The position numbers and the translations under genes were made by a program. The notes below the pieces were generated by a model. That model made no database searches. It was given only the letters and a program-made list of their open reading frames with translations, and was not told the origin of the DNA. Below are positions 39,923 to 48,732 of a DNA stretch of 64,000 nucleotides, one piece after another. Source of the stretch: Candida dubliniensis CD36 (taxonomy: Eukaryota; Ascomycota; Pichiomycetes; Serinales; Debaryomycetaceae); contig NC_012861.1 of assembly GCF_000026945.1 (NCBI RefSeq), forward strand, positions 62,001 to 126,000. Reading direction: 5' to 3'. The stretch's first letter is position 1, and every line of letters begins with the position of its first letter.

Positions 39923-41473
39923 TTAAATATCAGCCCCATTCGCAAATGCAATAATTAAATAGATATTCAAACCTGTAATGATAATCCAGGTAAGAATACT
40001 AGCATTACGAAGAACACTACCGTTCTCAAAACTGATTTTTCTGACTGGAATTTGTTCATCAAGATCATTTTCTTCTAAAAGTGGGGTTGATTCGTCTGTT
40101 AAAGATGTATCTACCACAGTCATAAACTCCTTTTTCGAGGTAAAATAAATCAATGGTGCGCTGACAATTGGTAAAATAAAACTCAAAACAACTTGAGAAG
40201 AGTTCATTACTTTTGAAACACCCTCTCTGCCCAAAATGCCAACAACCACTATGACTGGAACAATCGCCAACACTCTGGTTACTATTCTTCTTTTCCAAGG
40301 CTCTAATGTCCAATTGATAAACCCTTCACTAATAATTTGTCCTGCCATGGTACATACAATACCGGCACTTTGTCCCGAAAACAACATCGACAACGCAAAG
40401 ACCAACCCAGCAGCCGGTGAGATATAATACGATAACATTTCATAAATCGATAACAAGTCGGCATCGGCTGCATCTGGCTTGCCGTATAACGTAGACCCAG
40501 CAACAATCAAAATTGCCGAGTTCACAAATACTGCAACAATAAATAACGACAACACCAATTCAACATATGAATAGTTCAAGCAATACTTGATTGCCGCATA
40601 CGAGGGTTTATACTTGTTTGCCAACAATGACCCATCAGAGATTCTCCGTAATCTCGATCCTTCTACTGGTTGGTGTGGTGGTACCAATCTTGTGGTGCTC
40701 TCATTTCCATCAGGCAAAACATTCAACTTGGTGCCATGAGTCTCATCGTATTCCTTCAATCTTGGTTGAACCAATGCAGAACCTAAAAACAAGGAATGGG
40801 GCATGACAGTCAGACCAACAATCCCACAACTCAAAAATAACGCCATTGATTCTTTGAATATTTCTTTATTGACTGGTAAAAATCCTTTAAATATTTCCCA
40901 GCCAGAGCCTGGCTCGAAATTGCATTTGAAAAGTTCTAGAATAAAGCACACACAGGTTGCAGCCACCAATATTGATACCAATATTTCAAAGAATTTGGTC
41001 TGTTTCATACTTCCATCCTTGTGATACGCCATTAAAATAATCAAAACATCCAAAACGGTAATCAAAACCCCATACAATAGAGGAATCCCAAATAAAATCT
41101 CCAACGAAATCGCGGTTCCAACAACCTCAGCTAAATCGGTAGCTATAATGGCGATTTCAGCACAGAAGTACATGAAAAGGTTTAACCTTGGATTTAAATG
41201 TAATCGGCACATTTCTGCCAAATCTAAACCAGTTATAGTCCCCAATTTGACACATAAAGCTTGTAAAATTATAGCAAACAAATTCGCCATGAAAATAATG
41301 AAACACAATTTATATTGGTACATAGACCCAGATGATACTGACGTCAGATAGTTTCCTGGGTCCATATAGCTTACACTGACCACTAATCCTGGGCCTATGA
41401 ACGTGGCATATTTCTGCACAGACTGTGCAACTCGCTTTAGTAGTGGTTGTTGTTGTTGTTGTTGTTCACTCAT
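39923..41473 (-). CDS. SMF3: Smf3-type NRAMP divalent metal transporter
   Basis: This 516-residue NRAMP protein has eleven or so membrane helices. The metal-binding motif in helix 1 is YMDPGNY, and the helix 6 partner is GLTVMPHSLFLGSALVQPRL. The runs EIAIIATDLAEVVGTAISLEI and CVKLGTITGLDLAEMCR match yeast Smf3, which exports iron from the vacuole. In yeast the gene is induced by low iron. Residue 43 is coded by CTG right after DPGNY. Read as serine it restores the small residue usual there; read as leucine it would not. The N terminus has six glutamines from a GTT/CAA repeat. The 3' end lies about 150 bases from the convergent RSC58 stop. Confidence 0.92.
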   Translation of the reverse strand: MSEQQQQQQPLLKRVAQSVQKYATFIGPGLVVSVSYMDPGNYLTSVSSGSMYQYKLCFIIFMANLFAIILQALCVKLGTITGLDLAEMCRLHLNPRLNLFMYFCAEIAIIATDLAEVVGTAISLEILFGIPLLYGVLITVLDVLIILMAYHKDGSMKQTKFFEILVSILVAATCVCFILELFKCNFEPGSGWEIFKGFLPVNKEIFKESMALFLSCGIVGLTVMPHSLFLGSALVQPRLKEYDETHGTKLNVLPDGNESTTRLVPPHQPVEGSRLRRISDGSLLANKYKPSYAAIKYCLNYSYVELVLSLFIVAVFVNSAILIVAGSTLYGKPDAADADLLSIYEMLSYYISPAAGLVFALSMLFSGQSAGIVCTMAGQIISEGFINWTLEPWKRRIVTRVLAIVPVIVVVGILGREGVSKVMNSSQVVLSFILPIVSAPLIYFTSKKEFMTVVDTSLTDESTPLLEENDLDEQIPVRKISFENGSVLRNASILTWIIITGLNIYLIIAFANGADI

Positions 41474-42429
41474 ACTTCTTGATAATTGGCTATGTTAGGC
41501 TATAAGTGGCGTCTGTATCGAACAAAATTCTAAACCTTAAAAAGAAAAACTATTCATGTATTTATAATTAAGTTGAATTGTTAATCGCGTGACGATGTGA
41601 ATTAGGAGATCGTTGTTGGGAATGTTCAAGAGTTATCAAGATTGTGATTTTTTTTTTTCTTGTTGTGTCTCGTTCCTTCACTTTCCCTCCACACAGAATT
41701 GATTTCTCGCTCTATTTTTCTTTGGTTGGTTTCACAAATCAGATTGTTGATTCTGTTTTCCGACCATCTCCGTATTGTTCTTTGTGACAAGGATGACCTA
41801 GCATTGTTGTCAACTGGATTCGCTTTTCTTCTCTACCAAGAGGGCTATCTCACTTTATTGTCGTACCCTCCCTTGAGGCAGGATGTACTCTGTGGCCTTA
41901 TATTAACATATACAGGTTTTGTACGGCAATTGACATTGCACAAACGCGTATTGTCCTTGATTTGAATTTTTGTATAAAATACAATTCTCGACGTACACCG
42001 ATAGATGGGTCTGAAAAACTCTGCTGTATTTGGTCAGACATGTTCTTTGAATTACATATCATTTATAGGATCACAATTTCATATTGTCAACGCGTCGCAT
42101 ATCTCTAATTTACTACAGATTATACAGTAGTAACTAAAAAGGTCTCATTATAATAAGACACTTCTAGAAACTGAACAGCGAAATCAACTGTTACACTTCA
42201 CTTTGATTTTCAATGGCAAATGTTATTGGTAATTGTCTAACCTGGTTCAGTTATCAACTGCAACTTTCTGGCAACAATAAAACTACCAATTGAGTACTGC
42301 ATAGGGGATTACCTGTGTTTGTTATTCTAGAATTTTTTTTTTTTTTTTGTCAGTGCAACCAATCACACACATTATACGCATAATCGTTTAGTTTTGACGT
42401 CTCCAGCAATCAACAGATTAACCAGGGAA
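41474..42429. promoter_or_regulatory. Divergent intergenic region between SMF3 and the 42.4-kb gene
   Basis: This 0.96-kb region would hold both promoters. A T-run lies at about 42332-42348. A 101-codon frame at 41660-41965 starts at TTG and has no family features; it is not called. I see no clear iron-response (GATA or Aft-type) cluster by eye. Confidence 0.4.
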
Positions 42430-44028
42430 ATGATTCTAGTAAATCCCATTATCAGCAAGTGCTTGGTTAATACAGATGTTATTAGCAAACATTGGTTGAA
42501 ATTGTTGGCGAATAGGTTTGTTAGTACGACCAACAGAAATTTCACCAACAATAGTCTCATATACAATTTGAACAACTACAAGAGTTCCTTCCCAGAAGAT
42601 TTCACCATAAATGAGGATATCACCAAATATATAAACTTGAATAAGCATAGACTAGAGACTCAGCTGTTAAAGATTGGAGTAATATATGCCAATGAAGAGA
42701 CTAGAACCAATTCAAAATTGATTGAAGCCTTGATGGCTGATCCATTGGCTTCGGGTAATGAAATTTGGTTTGATAAAATCGTCAAAAGAAAGTCTTTGGG
42801 GACATTTGTATATAACGAAACAGTTGAAGTGGATGAGGAAAGTGGAGAGTTTAGACTTCCTTCACCGATACTATCAGGCAACTATAGAAATAAATTTCAA
42901 CAGCAAATTGAGAGTGCAAATGATTTGATTATTGAAGAGGTTTCTGATATCGCAAATACTAGCGATTATGTTTTCTTAATCAATGTTTCAAATGAGTTGA
43001 AAAACACAGATTATTGTAAAGACGTCGAAAATAGAATACTACTCAATGTCCTTGACAATTGCGAGTTTACTCCTCATAGTTCCGAGTCCACCCCAGTTAC
43101 TTTTGCGAGCGGATCTCATAGCCATTTGATTAAGATAAATAGCCAGCTTGCTTATAATGGAATAAGTGAATTTATTTCAAAAGACGTGCTAGCAACCGAT
43201 ACGTTTATTAATAGCATGACAAACAGTAACATTTATGAATTATACAAAGCTATAAATTGGTTTTCCCAGACACAAGTGTTGCAACAATGGCTTTTACACA
43301 ACATAAAATTCAAAATCAAGCAAAGAATATCAACTGCTGCTGCACCAGAAGAGATTAATGATATTTCCAATATGGAGATTGCCAGATTCACAGATTTAGT
43401 CAATACTGAATTACAAGACGAATTTAAACCAAAAACAACTAGCTTCTTCCGTAAAAATCTCATTTGGTGGAAATTGTATTACAAAAATGACAATGTAGAA
43501 TATGATATAAAGGATTTTTTCATGAACCACTTTATGAACAAGAGTATAGAGAATTACAACTACTTAAAGGGGAAGATTAGCCTGGGTGAGGCCGATGTGA
43601 TTGATAATCCATTGTTGAAATTGAAAAATAAGGTGATCAACAAAGGTGTTGCTGAAGAAATACAACCTTTTGTATATCGTGCCTTGGCAACTGCATTTTT
43701 GTATTATCAGTTCCCTATATCGCTTATATCGTTTTGCGGTTATCAGTATTTTGGATATGGAGCTAATGAATGTGTTGCCTTGGCCACCTTGGGTTTGGTT
43801 TTAGGGTTCAACCAGGTTTCCAAAGTTTGGACCAACTTTACTGATAGATGGCTTAATAACTTGTTTGAAGAAATTCGAATCTGTCTTGGTAAAGAATGCA
43901 TTGAAGATGGATTACTCAAACAATCAAATCTTCAATTGGATAAAGATATCAAAATCACTCTATTAAGACAAGAAATCTTTAACGAAATAAATAAGGATCC
44001 TATAGATGGAACAAATAAAAATAAATAA
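42430..44028 (+). CDS. Probable mitochondrial inner-membrane protein, 532 aa, family uncertain
   Basis: The first in-frame ATG is 42430; earlier codons are open but lack an ATG. The N terminus (MILVNPIISKCLVN...ISKHWLKLLANRFVSTTNR) is basic and hydroxylated and resembles a mitochondrial presequence. The middle is soluble and largely helical (ETQLLKIGVIYANEETR, IVKRKSLGTFVYNE, DYVFLINVSNEL). Near the end are two close hydrophobic stretches (LATAFLYYQFPISLISFCGY and ECVALATLGLVLGFNQV, about residues 430-475) followed by a short amphipathic tail. This plan recalls the fungal Mmc1-type dynamin-relative proteins or yeast Mrx9, but I cannot confirm either. The stop codon sits at the start of an AAAT tetranucleotide repeat. 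Confidence 0.75.
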   Translation: MILVNPIISKCLVNTDVISKHWLKLLANRFVSTTNRNFTNNSLIYNLNNYKSSFPEDFTINEDITKYINLNKHRLETQLLKIGVIYANEETRTNSKLIEALMADPLASGNEIWFDKIVKRKSLGTFVYNETVEVDEESGEFRLPSPILSGNYRNKFQQQIESANDLIIEEVSDIANTSDYVFLINVSNELKNTDYCKDVENRILLNVLDNCEFTPHSSESTPVTFASGSHSHLIKINSQLAYNGISEFISKDVLATDTFINSMTNSNIYELYKAINWFSQTQVLQQWLLHNIKFKIKQRISTAAAPEEINDISNMEIARFTDLVNTELQDEFKPKTTSFFRKNLIWWKLYYKNDNVEYDIKDFFMNHFMNKSIENYNYLKGKISLGEADVIDNPLLKLKNKVINKGVAEEIQPFVYRALATAFLYYQFPISLISFCGYQYFGYGANECVALATLGLVLGFNQVSKVWTNFTDRWLNNLFEEIRICLGKECIEDGLLKQSNLQLDKDIKITLLRQEIFNEINKDPIDGTNKNK

Positions 44029-44043
44029 ATAAATAAATAAATA
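44017..44043. repeat. AAAT tetranucleotide microsatellite across a stop codon
   Basis: About six AAAT units overlap the last codons and the TAA of the preceding gene. Because every frame of this repeat soon gives TAA, length changes should leave the protein end almost unchanged. Confidence 0.85.
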
Positions 44044-44102
44044 CGTGATATTGGTAATATATAATGTAAAACTATTCTATTTGATATTGATACCCGCATA
44101 CC

Positions 44103-44816
44103 TTACAAACTTGGAGGAGCTTGTTCGCTTTGACTATTACCATTTTTCAATTTTTGTTCCAATCTTTCAAACTCTTTCATAGCTATTTCTTCTTCTGGAT
44201 CCAAAATCTGTATGACTTCTTTGACTTCTTCGACATAATGCATTAACATACTCTCAATACCATGTTTCAAAGTATCCTCACTTGCACTACATGATTTACA
44301 TGCTCCTTGTAGTTTCACAAAAACTGTTCCCGTTTCTTCATCAAAACCTTTCAATTCAATATCACCACCATCATCTTGTATAGCTGGTCTAATTCTAGTT
44401 TCTATCAACTCTTTAATCATGGAAATTAATTCGGACTCCTCTTCAGCTTCCCTTTGCGCTTCATCCACTAGTTCTTTAGTTATCACTGGATGCTTTTTAG
44501 AGGTTAAAAACTCGTCCAAGTGTTCCACAATCTCGGGTCTTAAGTTTGCCCAATTAATATAGTCCTGTTTATTAACAGTAAGGAAATCGTATCCCAACAT
44601 TACAGATTTGACTCCAGGAATTTTGAAAAGAGTTAACGCCAATGGGGAATGGATTGCTTGCAATGTGGTTGTGAATTCAAATGTTTTATCCTCCATAGGT
44701 AGTATATTACACTCTGGCGATATAAACTTTAAAGCATTGGGATTCGGTGTAGGCAAAGTCTTGAAATGGTACAATCTCTTTGGAATATATGCTAGTAAGC
44801 GTCTGTTCAAAAACAT
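44103..44816 (-). CDS. NFU1: Nfu1, mitochondrial NifU-like iron-sulfur cluster protein
   Basis: The ATG at 44816 (MFLNRRLLAYIPKRLYHFKT) gives 237 residues with a basic mitochondrial presequence; the longer reading from 44903 adds a hydrophobic run from untranslated leader. Residues 28-115 form the Nfu N-terminal domain (TPNPNALKFISPECNILP, LFKIPGVKSVMLGYDFLTV). Residues 145-215 are the NifU domain with the cluster-binding CxxC in QGACKSCSASEDTLKHGIE. Nfu1 passes [4Fe-4S] clusters to late targets such as lipoyl synthase and succinate dehydrogenase. Its neighbour ATP18 is also mitochondrial and on the same strand, but far enough away for its own promoter. Confidence 0.93.
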   Translation of the reverse strand: MFLNRRLLAYIPKRLYHFKTLPTPNPNALKFISPECNILPMEDKTFEFTTTLQAIHSPLALTLFKIPGVKSVMLGYDFLTVNKQDYINWANLRPEIVEHLDEFLTSKKHPVITKELVDEAQREAEEESELISMIKELIETRIRPAIQDDGGDIELKGFDEETGTVFVKLQGACKSCSASEDTLKHGIESMLMHYVEEVKEVIQILDPEEEIAMKEFERLEQKLKNGNSQSEQAPPSL

Positions 44817-45278
44817 GGCTGCATCGATAAAGAAAGAAATAGGAAAATTCTTTTTGAAAAAAGAAAAAAAAAATCTTTGGATGATTACTAATTTGAAGAT
44901 CAATATATATTTTACTTGTGCAAAGATACCAAAGAGAGAGGAAACGGGGAAAAAAAACGTGATGCTTACTAAATATGCGATTTAATTGGCTTCTACAGAG
45001 TCCTGAGACAGCAGTTTGTGTCTAAACAGACTAAGAATTGGGTTTAGCTATTATTAGCATGTACTCACAATAACAGTGCTCTACTAAATCTGTAAATATG
45101 TAAAAGTATTATTTTTTTTTTAAGCTTTATAAATGTATGTAATGAAGTTTTGAATATTTAATAAATAACCCAAAAGAAAGAAAGCAACTCACACAAATCC
45201 ATCGATCCGTTTCTGGATGAACTATTCACAAAGAAATAGTAACAAATCATGGATTATGCAACCTCAGAACCAATCACC
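44817..45278. promoter_or_regulatory. Intergenic region between NFU1 and ATP18
   Basis: This stretch holds the NFU1 promoter and the ATP18 3' end. The plus-strand frame reaching 44985 is antisense to NFU1 and not called. Confidence 0.4.
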
Positions 45279-45738
45279 TTAATCTCTTTTATCTAAATCA
45301 ATGTATTTACCACCTTTAGCAAATCTTGGGTTTCTTGGGTCATTGATGAATTCATCTGAGTTGGCAGAAGCAATTGATCCCTTATAAACTAAGTAGTAAG
45401 TAATACCAGCTAGAATAAAAAATGTTAGTAAAATTTGGAATAGATGAAATGTCTGCTGGATTGTGATTTGATGACAACTTCGGCAGTTCTTTTAGAGGTA
45501 AGTGAAAGGAACTATAATGTTATAACAAAAATATCTTCATCCAATGAAACATCCAAAATAACCACTAATAAATGGGTATATGCATCAAATAATATCCATT
45601 GCGTTATTGTCTCCAATTGCCCAATTGCCCAATATCACACGCCATATCTTAATCTTGTATCGAATTTTACATACCACCAATAGCGTATGGCCAGTAAGTT
45701 TTCAAAACTGGGAAAGGATATCTTGGAAGGGAACCCAT
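45279..45738 (-). CDS. ATP18: Atp18, subunit i/j of mitochondrial F1Fo ATP synthase, spliced
   Basis: This is a two-exon minus-strand gene too short and broken for ORF calling. Exon 1 is 45675-45738 and encodes MGSLPRYPFPVLKTYWPYAIG. Exon 2 is 45279-45409 and encodes the membrane segment GITYYLVYKGS, then NSDEFINDPRNPRFAKGG and KYIDLDKRD. The 265-base intron has donor GTATGT, branch TACTAAC (45424-45430 on the plus strand as GTTAGTA) and acceptor TTCTAG, all perfect matches to yeast consensus. The joined protein is 64 residues, close to the 59 of yeast Atp18. The phrase INDPRNPRFAKGGK is a hallmark of the subunit. Atp18 sits in the membrane stalk and dimer interface region of Fo. Confidence 0.93.
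45410..45674 (-). other. Intron of ATP18
   Basis: It is 265 bases long, with canonical GTATGT donor, TACTAAC branch point about 14 bases before the acceptor, and TTTTTTATTCTAG at the 3' end. The plus-strand frame at 45444-45683 lies antisense within it and is a chance ORF. Confidence 0.92.
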
Positions 45739-45957
45739 ATTTATTTATCTATTAGGTAGTTAATACGGGAAAAGAAAGAACAGTAGACTTTTGACACTAT
45801 TGGTATTTTTTTCTTGATTTTTTATTTTTTTTTTTTTTTTCAACGAGAGTGAGAGGAGAAGCTCGGTGAAAGGACTCGTTCAGCAGATACTATTGGACAG
45901 TAACTATATACAGGAAATACATAGAAACAAAGCTTTAACTAACACACAACTCCCTGA

Positions 45958-46917
45958 CTATAAATGTATTTCATATATACGTATTTCAGGAGTATTAACA
46001 TTAAACCAGCAGTTGGATTGAATAGAATGTGGATCAGACTCAGTTTCCATAACCGACCATTTGCCAGAAAACCATACATCTAGCTTCAGCTCCCATTCTT
46101 TTATAGTATCAACGTTTCGTATTGTAGCCGCAATTACTGCAAATTGTAAATTGTTATTCGAAAACAAGTCTTTGATAGTTTGACATAATGGGTCTAAGAT
46201 TCTCGTATCATATGTGATATCTGCCGCCACAAGATAGTCCACATGTTCCTCAACTGTTGTTTTCTCACCCCATATCAACTGTTGGCATTGTATAATACTG
46301 GAATCGTTTAAATTATTTAACCTCAATGTTTCCTGTAAATTGTCAAATACATTAGTAGATCCGTCAGTCATGATCAACTTTTTGATATTGTGATAGTTTT
46401 TAGCAAGAGCCAAACTCACCAAGCCAGTACCACATCCTATTTCCATAACAGTTTTGTTTGCGAGATTGTATGGCGGACTATCTTTGGCATTTAAGAAATT
46501 GGATAAATAAAGTGCTGCTTCCCACGTTCTTAATCCTGTTGTGTTACTTCCTGAGATTAGTTTAGGGGTTTCCTTTATGGTTATTGTATCCTTGTCATTG
46601 CCATTGTATTGTTGGTTAAATCCCGATATAAAATATTTGATAACATCTGTTTGTTCCGGGCCTAGCTCCCTAGCGTTCAAAACTTCAGGATCACAATACA
46701 GTTCGTATAGCTCGTCTGAGGTGTCTTCGTTTGAAGATTCAATATGTTTGATGTATTCTTTCAATACTGTCTTCACATAATAAGGGTTTAGTGGCAACAC
46801 TGTCTGGATACAATGAACAAACTCTAATTGAGCGTCATATTTCAAATCGTCAACAGTGAATGATATATATTTTGCGGGGACTCTTTGTTCAATCAATGAA
46901 AAAAAACGTCTATTCAT
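45958..46917 (-). CDS. EFM3: Efm3, FAM86-type lysine methyltransferase of elongation factor 2
   Basis: This 319-residue seven-beta-strand methyltransferase has an N-terminal helical region typical of FAM86 (LPLNPYYVKTVLKEYIKHIE). It also carries the family phrase TTGLRTWEAALYLSNFL and the SAM-binding motif I VMEIGCGTGLVSLAL (about residues 155-169). The post-I strand is LIMTDGS, and the motif IV-like VDYLVAADITYDTR is a FAM86 signature. Yeast Efm3 (YJR129C) trimethylates a lysine on translation elongation factor 2 close to the diphthamide site. The length and motif order suit Efm3 rather than Efm2 or other Efm enzymes. Confidence 0.87.
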   Translation of the reverse strand: MNRRFFSLIEQRVPAKYISFTVDDLKYDAQLEFVHCIQTVLPLNPYYVKTVLKEYIKHIESSNEDTSDELYELYCDPEVLNARELGPEQTDVIKYFISGFNQQYNGNDKDTITIKETPKLISGSNTTGLRTWEAALYLSNFLNAKDSPPYNLANKTVMEIGCGTGLVSLALAKNYHNIKKLIMTDGSTNVFDNLQETLRLNNLNDSSIIQCQQLIWGEKTTVEEHVDYLVAADITYDTRILDPLCQTIKDLFSNNNLQFAVIAATIRNVDTIKEWELKLDVWFSGKWSVMETESDPHSIQSNCWFNVNTPEIRIYEIHL

Positions 46918-47005
46918 TGTAAGAGCAGGTTTACAAATGGATGTATATAAATTGACCCAACTAGAGAATTTTTTTTTTTTTCTTCTCTTTTTCTCGTAAC
47001 TCTCA

Positions 47006-48034
47006 TCAAGCCTTTACACCAAAGGCACGAATTCTTTTCACACCACCATCTGGAATTATAGTCAACTTGATATGGGAATATACTTTTGAATCATCTTTGA
47101 CTTTGAATGTATGTTCTTTGTCAGCACTAGTTTTGGAGTCATCCACAACCACTTCCCAAGAATCAGAGTCTGCTTCGATCTTTGACTCGTCATCAACCTT
47201 AATACCTTTAACATTTACTTTTTGGGGAAAGTTACCTCTAAAATGTGCTGTATCGACCACAATTTCCAGTAATTTAGCAGGAGCACCTAATCTGACAATA
47301 ACCCAATCAGTATGGCCCGGCTCTCTTGATCTTTTTGTTTCCCACCCATCAGACATATCATGGCCACGTCCTGGTAATAATAGATTATCAGCAGTACCAA
47401 AATGTTGGTCACTAAACTTGATGGCCACACCTCCATTTTGAACAGAGGCAAAATCGGTGACAGAACTTGATGATTGATCAGTGACTGGTATGACTTGTCC
47501 GTAGAGTCTAAATCTGGCGATCCCACCATCCGGGTACATTCTCAACCTAGCATGTGTGTAATTCTTGTTTGTCAACGAACCTCTAGAAAAGAAATGTTTC
47601 TGCAGTGGGCCACACTCGACTTTGGCAATGACCTGTTCCCAATCTTCTTCTTTAACATTCAGTAAGTTTTCGTCACTGGCATCGAAATTTTGCAATGCTT
47701 CAACGGAAATATGTGGCGCATGATTACCATTGAAAAAGGCAGTGTCAACTTCACAGGCAATCAACTTTGCCGAACTAACACCTAGTTTGAAAATAACCCA
47801 GTCGGCATCGGCTTCGTTGTGTCTTCTGGTCTCCCATCCATCGTACCATGCACCAGCATACGTAAACCTGGTGGCATCTCTGATTGGTGGCTTTGGTTTA
47901 ATCAAATTCTCAGCGTCAGCAAACCACTGATCAGAGAAAGATAATATTTTACCACCGAGTTTTTCTCCAATAACATCAGTGTATTGTGAAACAACCTGCT
48001 TTTGAAAATCGTCTTGAGAAAGCACGTTAGTCAT
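47006..48034 (-). CDS. DAL2: Dal2, allantoicase of the purine/allantoin breakdown pathway
   Basis: This 342-residue allantoicase hydrolyses allantoate to ureidoglycolate and urea. Two repeated jelly-roll halves are obvious. FSDQWFADAENLIKP then DGWETRRHNEADADWVIFKL in the first half correspond to FSDQHFGTADNLLLPGR then DGWETKRSREPGHTDWVIVRL in the second. Each half ends in a MYPDGG or IPDGG run (RMYPDGGIARFRLYG, TIIPDGGVKRIRAFG). Length and both halves are complete. It allows use of purines as nitrogen source and is typically under nitrogen control by GATA factors. GATA cores occur in the region upstream of 48034, but I cannot show they act. It is divergent from the first BRE4-like gene. Confidence 0.95.
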   Translation of the reverse strand: MTNVLSQDDFQKQVVSQYTDVIGEKLGGKILSFSDQWFADAENLIKPKPPIRDATRFTYAGAWYDGWETRRHNEADADWVIFKLGVSSAKLIACEVDTAFFNGNHAPHISVEALQNFDASDENLLNVKEEDWEQVIAKVECGPLQKHFFSRGSLTNKNYTHARLRMYPDGGIARFRLYGQVIPVTDQSSSSVTDFASVQNGGVAIKFSDQHFGTADNLLLPGRGHDMSDGWETKRSREPGHTDWVIVRLGAPAKLLEIVVDTAHFRGNFPQKVNVKGIKVDDESKIEADSDSWEVVVDDSKTSADKEHTFKVKDDSKVYSHIKLTIIPDGGVKRIRAFGVKA

Positions 48035-48732
48035 TGAGAGTGTTGTAGATAATGTTCAAAAAAAAATATGAGAGAATATGTAAGAAATCAAAAAACAGTT
48101 GTAGAAAGGAAATATGGATTAATTTATAGTCGAGACTCTTTTGAAAAATGCAATCTTTGATTCGGGGTTGTCCGAAACAAATTTTTCTATGATAGCCGCA
48201 TCTTGAGCCAAAATGGATAGCCGATAACCGATTGGTAGCTCCAAGTACTCCACAATTGGAAATCAATCCCGCCAACAGTTTTTTGACATCTTAATGATGA
48301 CATTATCTGTTTACACCATTAGAATAGATATTCTAGTAATTCTTTAATACTTGAAGACATAGAAGTGTATATAAAAAAGACATACAAACCCATTTGAATC
48401 CAATCGAGTTAATCACACTATGAATAATCATGCATACCCCCCCCCCCTCCCTTCCCTCCGGTTTTATCATAGATTTTTATAGCCGATCAGGACCAAAAAA
48501 AAAAAAAAATTATACTTTTATGTTAAAGCCGATTACACATGTATATTTAATGACAAGCAACCAAATTGACATGTGCTATGGGGCTTATATTAAACAAACA
48601 ATGGAAAACCATAAACAAGTTTGAGACGACTATTCAAATTTTTCTGAAAATGATTATTTATATATACCTGCTTGTTCAGTCCTTTCTTTGTACTTTTCTT
48701 TCTTTCTTTCTGTAATTATTGTTGTTTCCACA
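48035..48732. promoter_or_regulatory. Divergent intergenic region between DAL2 and the first BRE4-like gene
   Basis: It includes GATA cores on both strands (for example near 48195 and 48220), a C11 run at 48437-48447 and an A-run at about 48496-48509. No gene is supported; the 64-codon frame at 48430 has no family features. Confidence 0.45.

Noticed and set aside
41660..41965. 101-codon plus-strand frame upstream of the 42.4-kb gene
   Set aside because: It starts at TTG, is leucine-rich in the way of AT-rich chance frames, and lies in a divergent promoter region.
45444..45683. 79-codon plus-strand frame
   Set aside because: It lies antisense within the ATP18 intron and has no family features.
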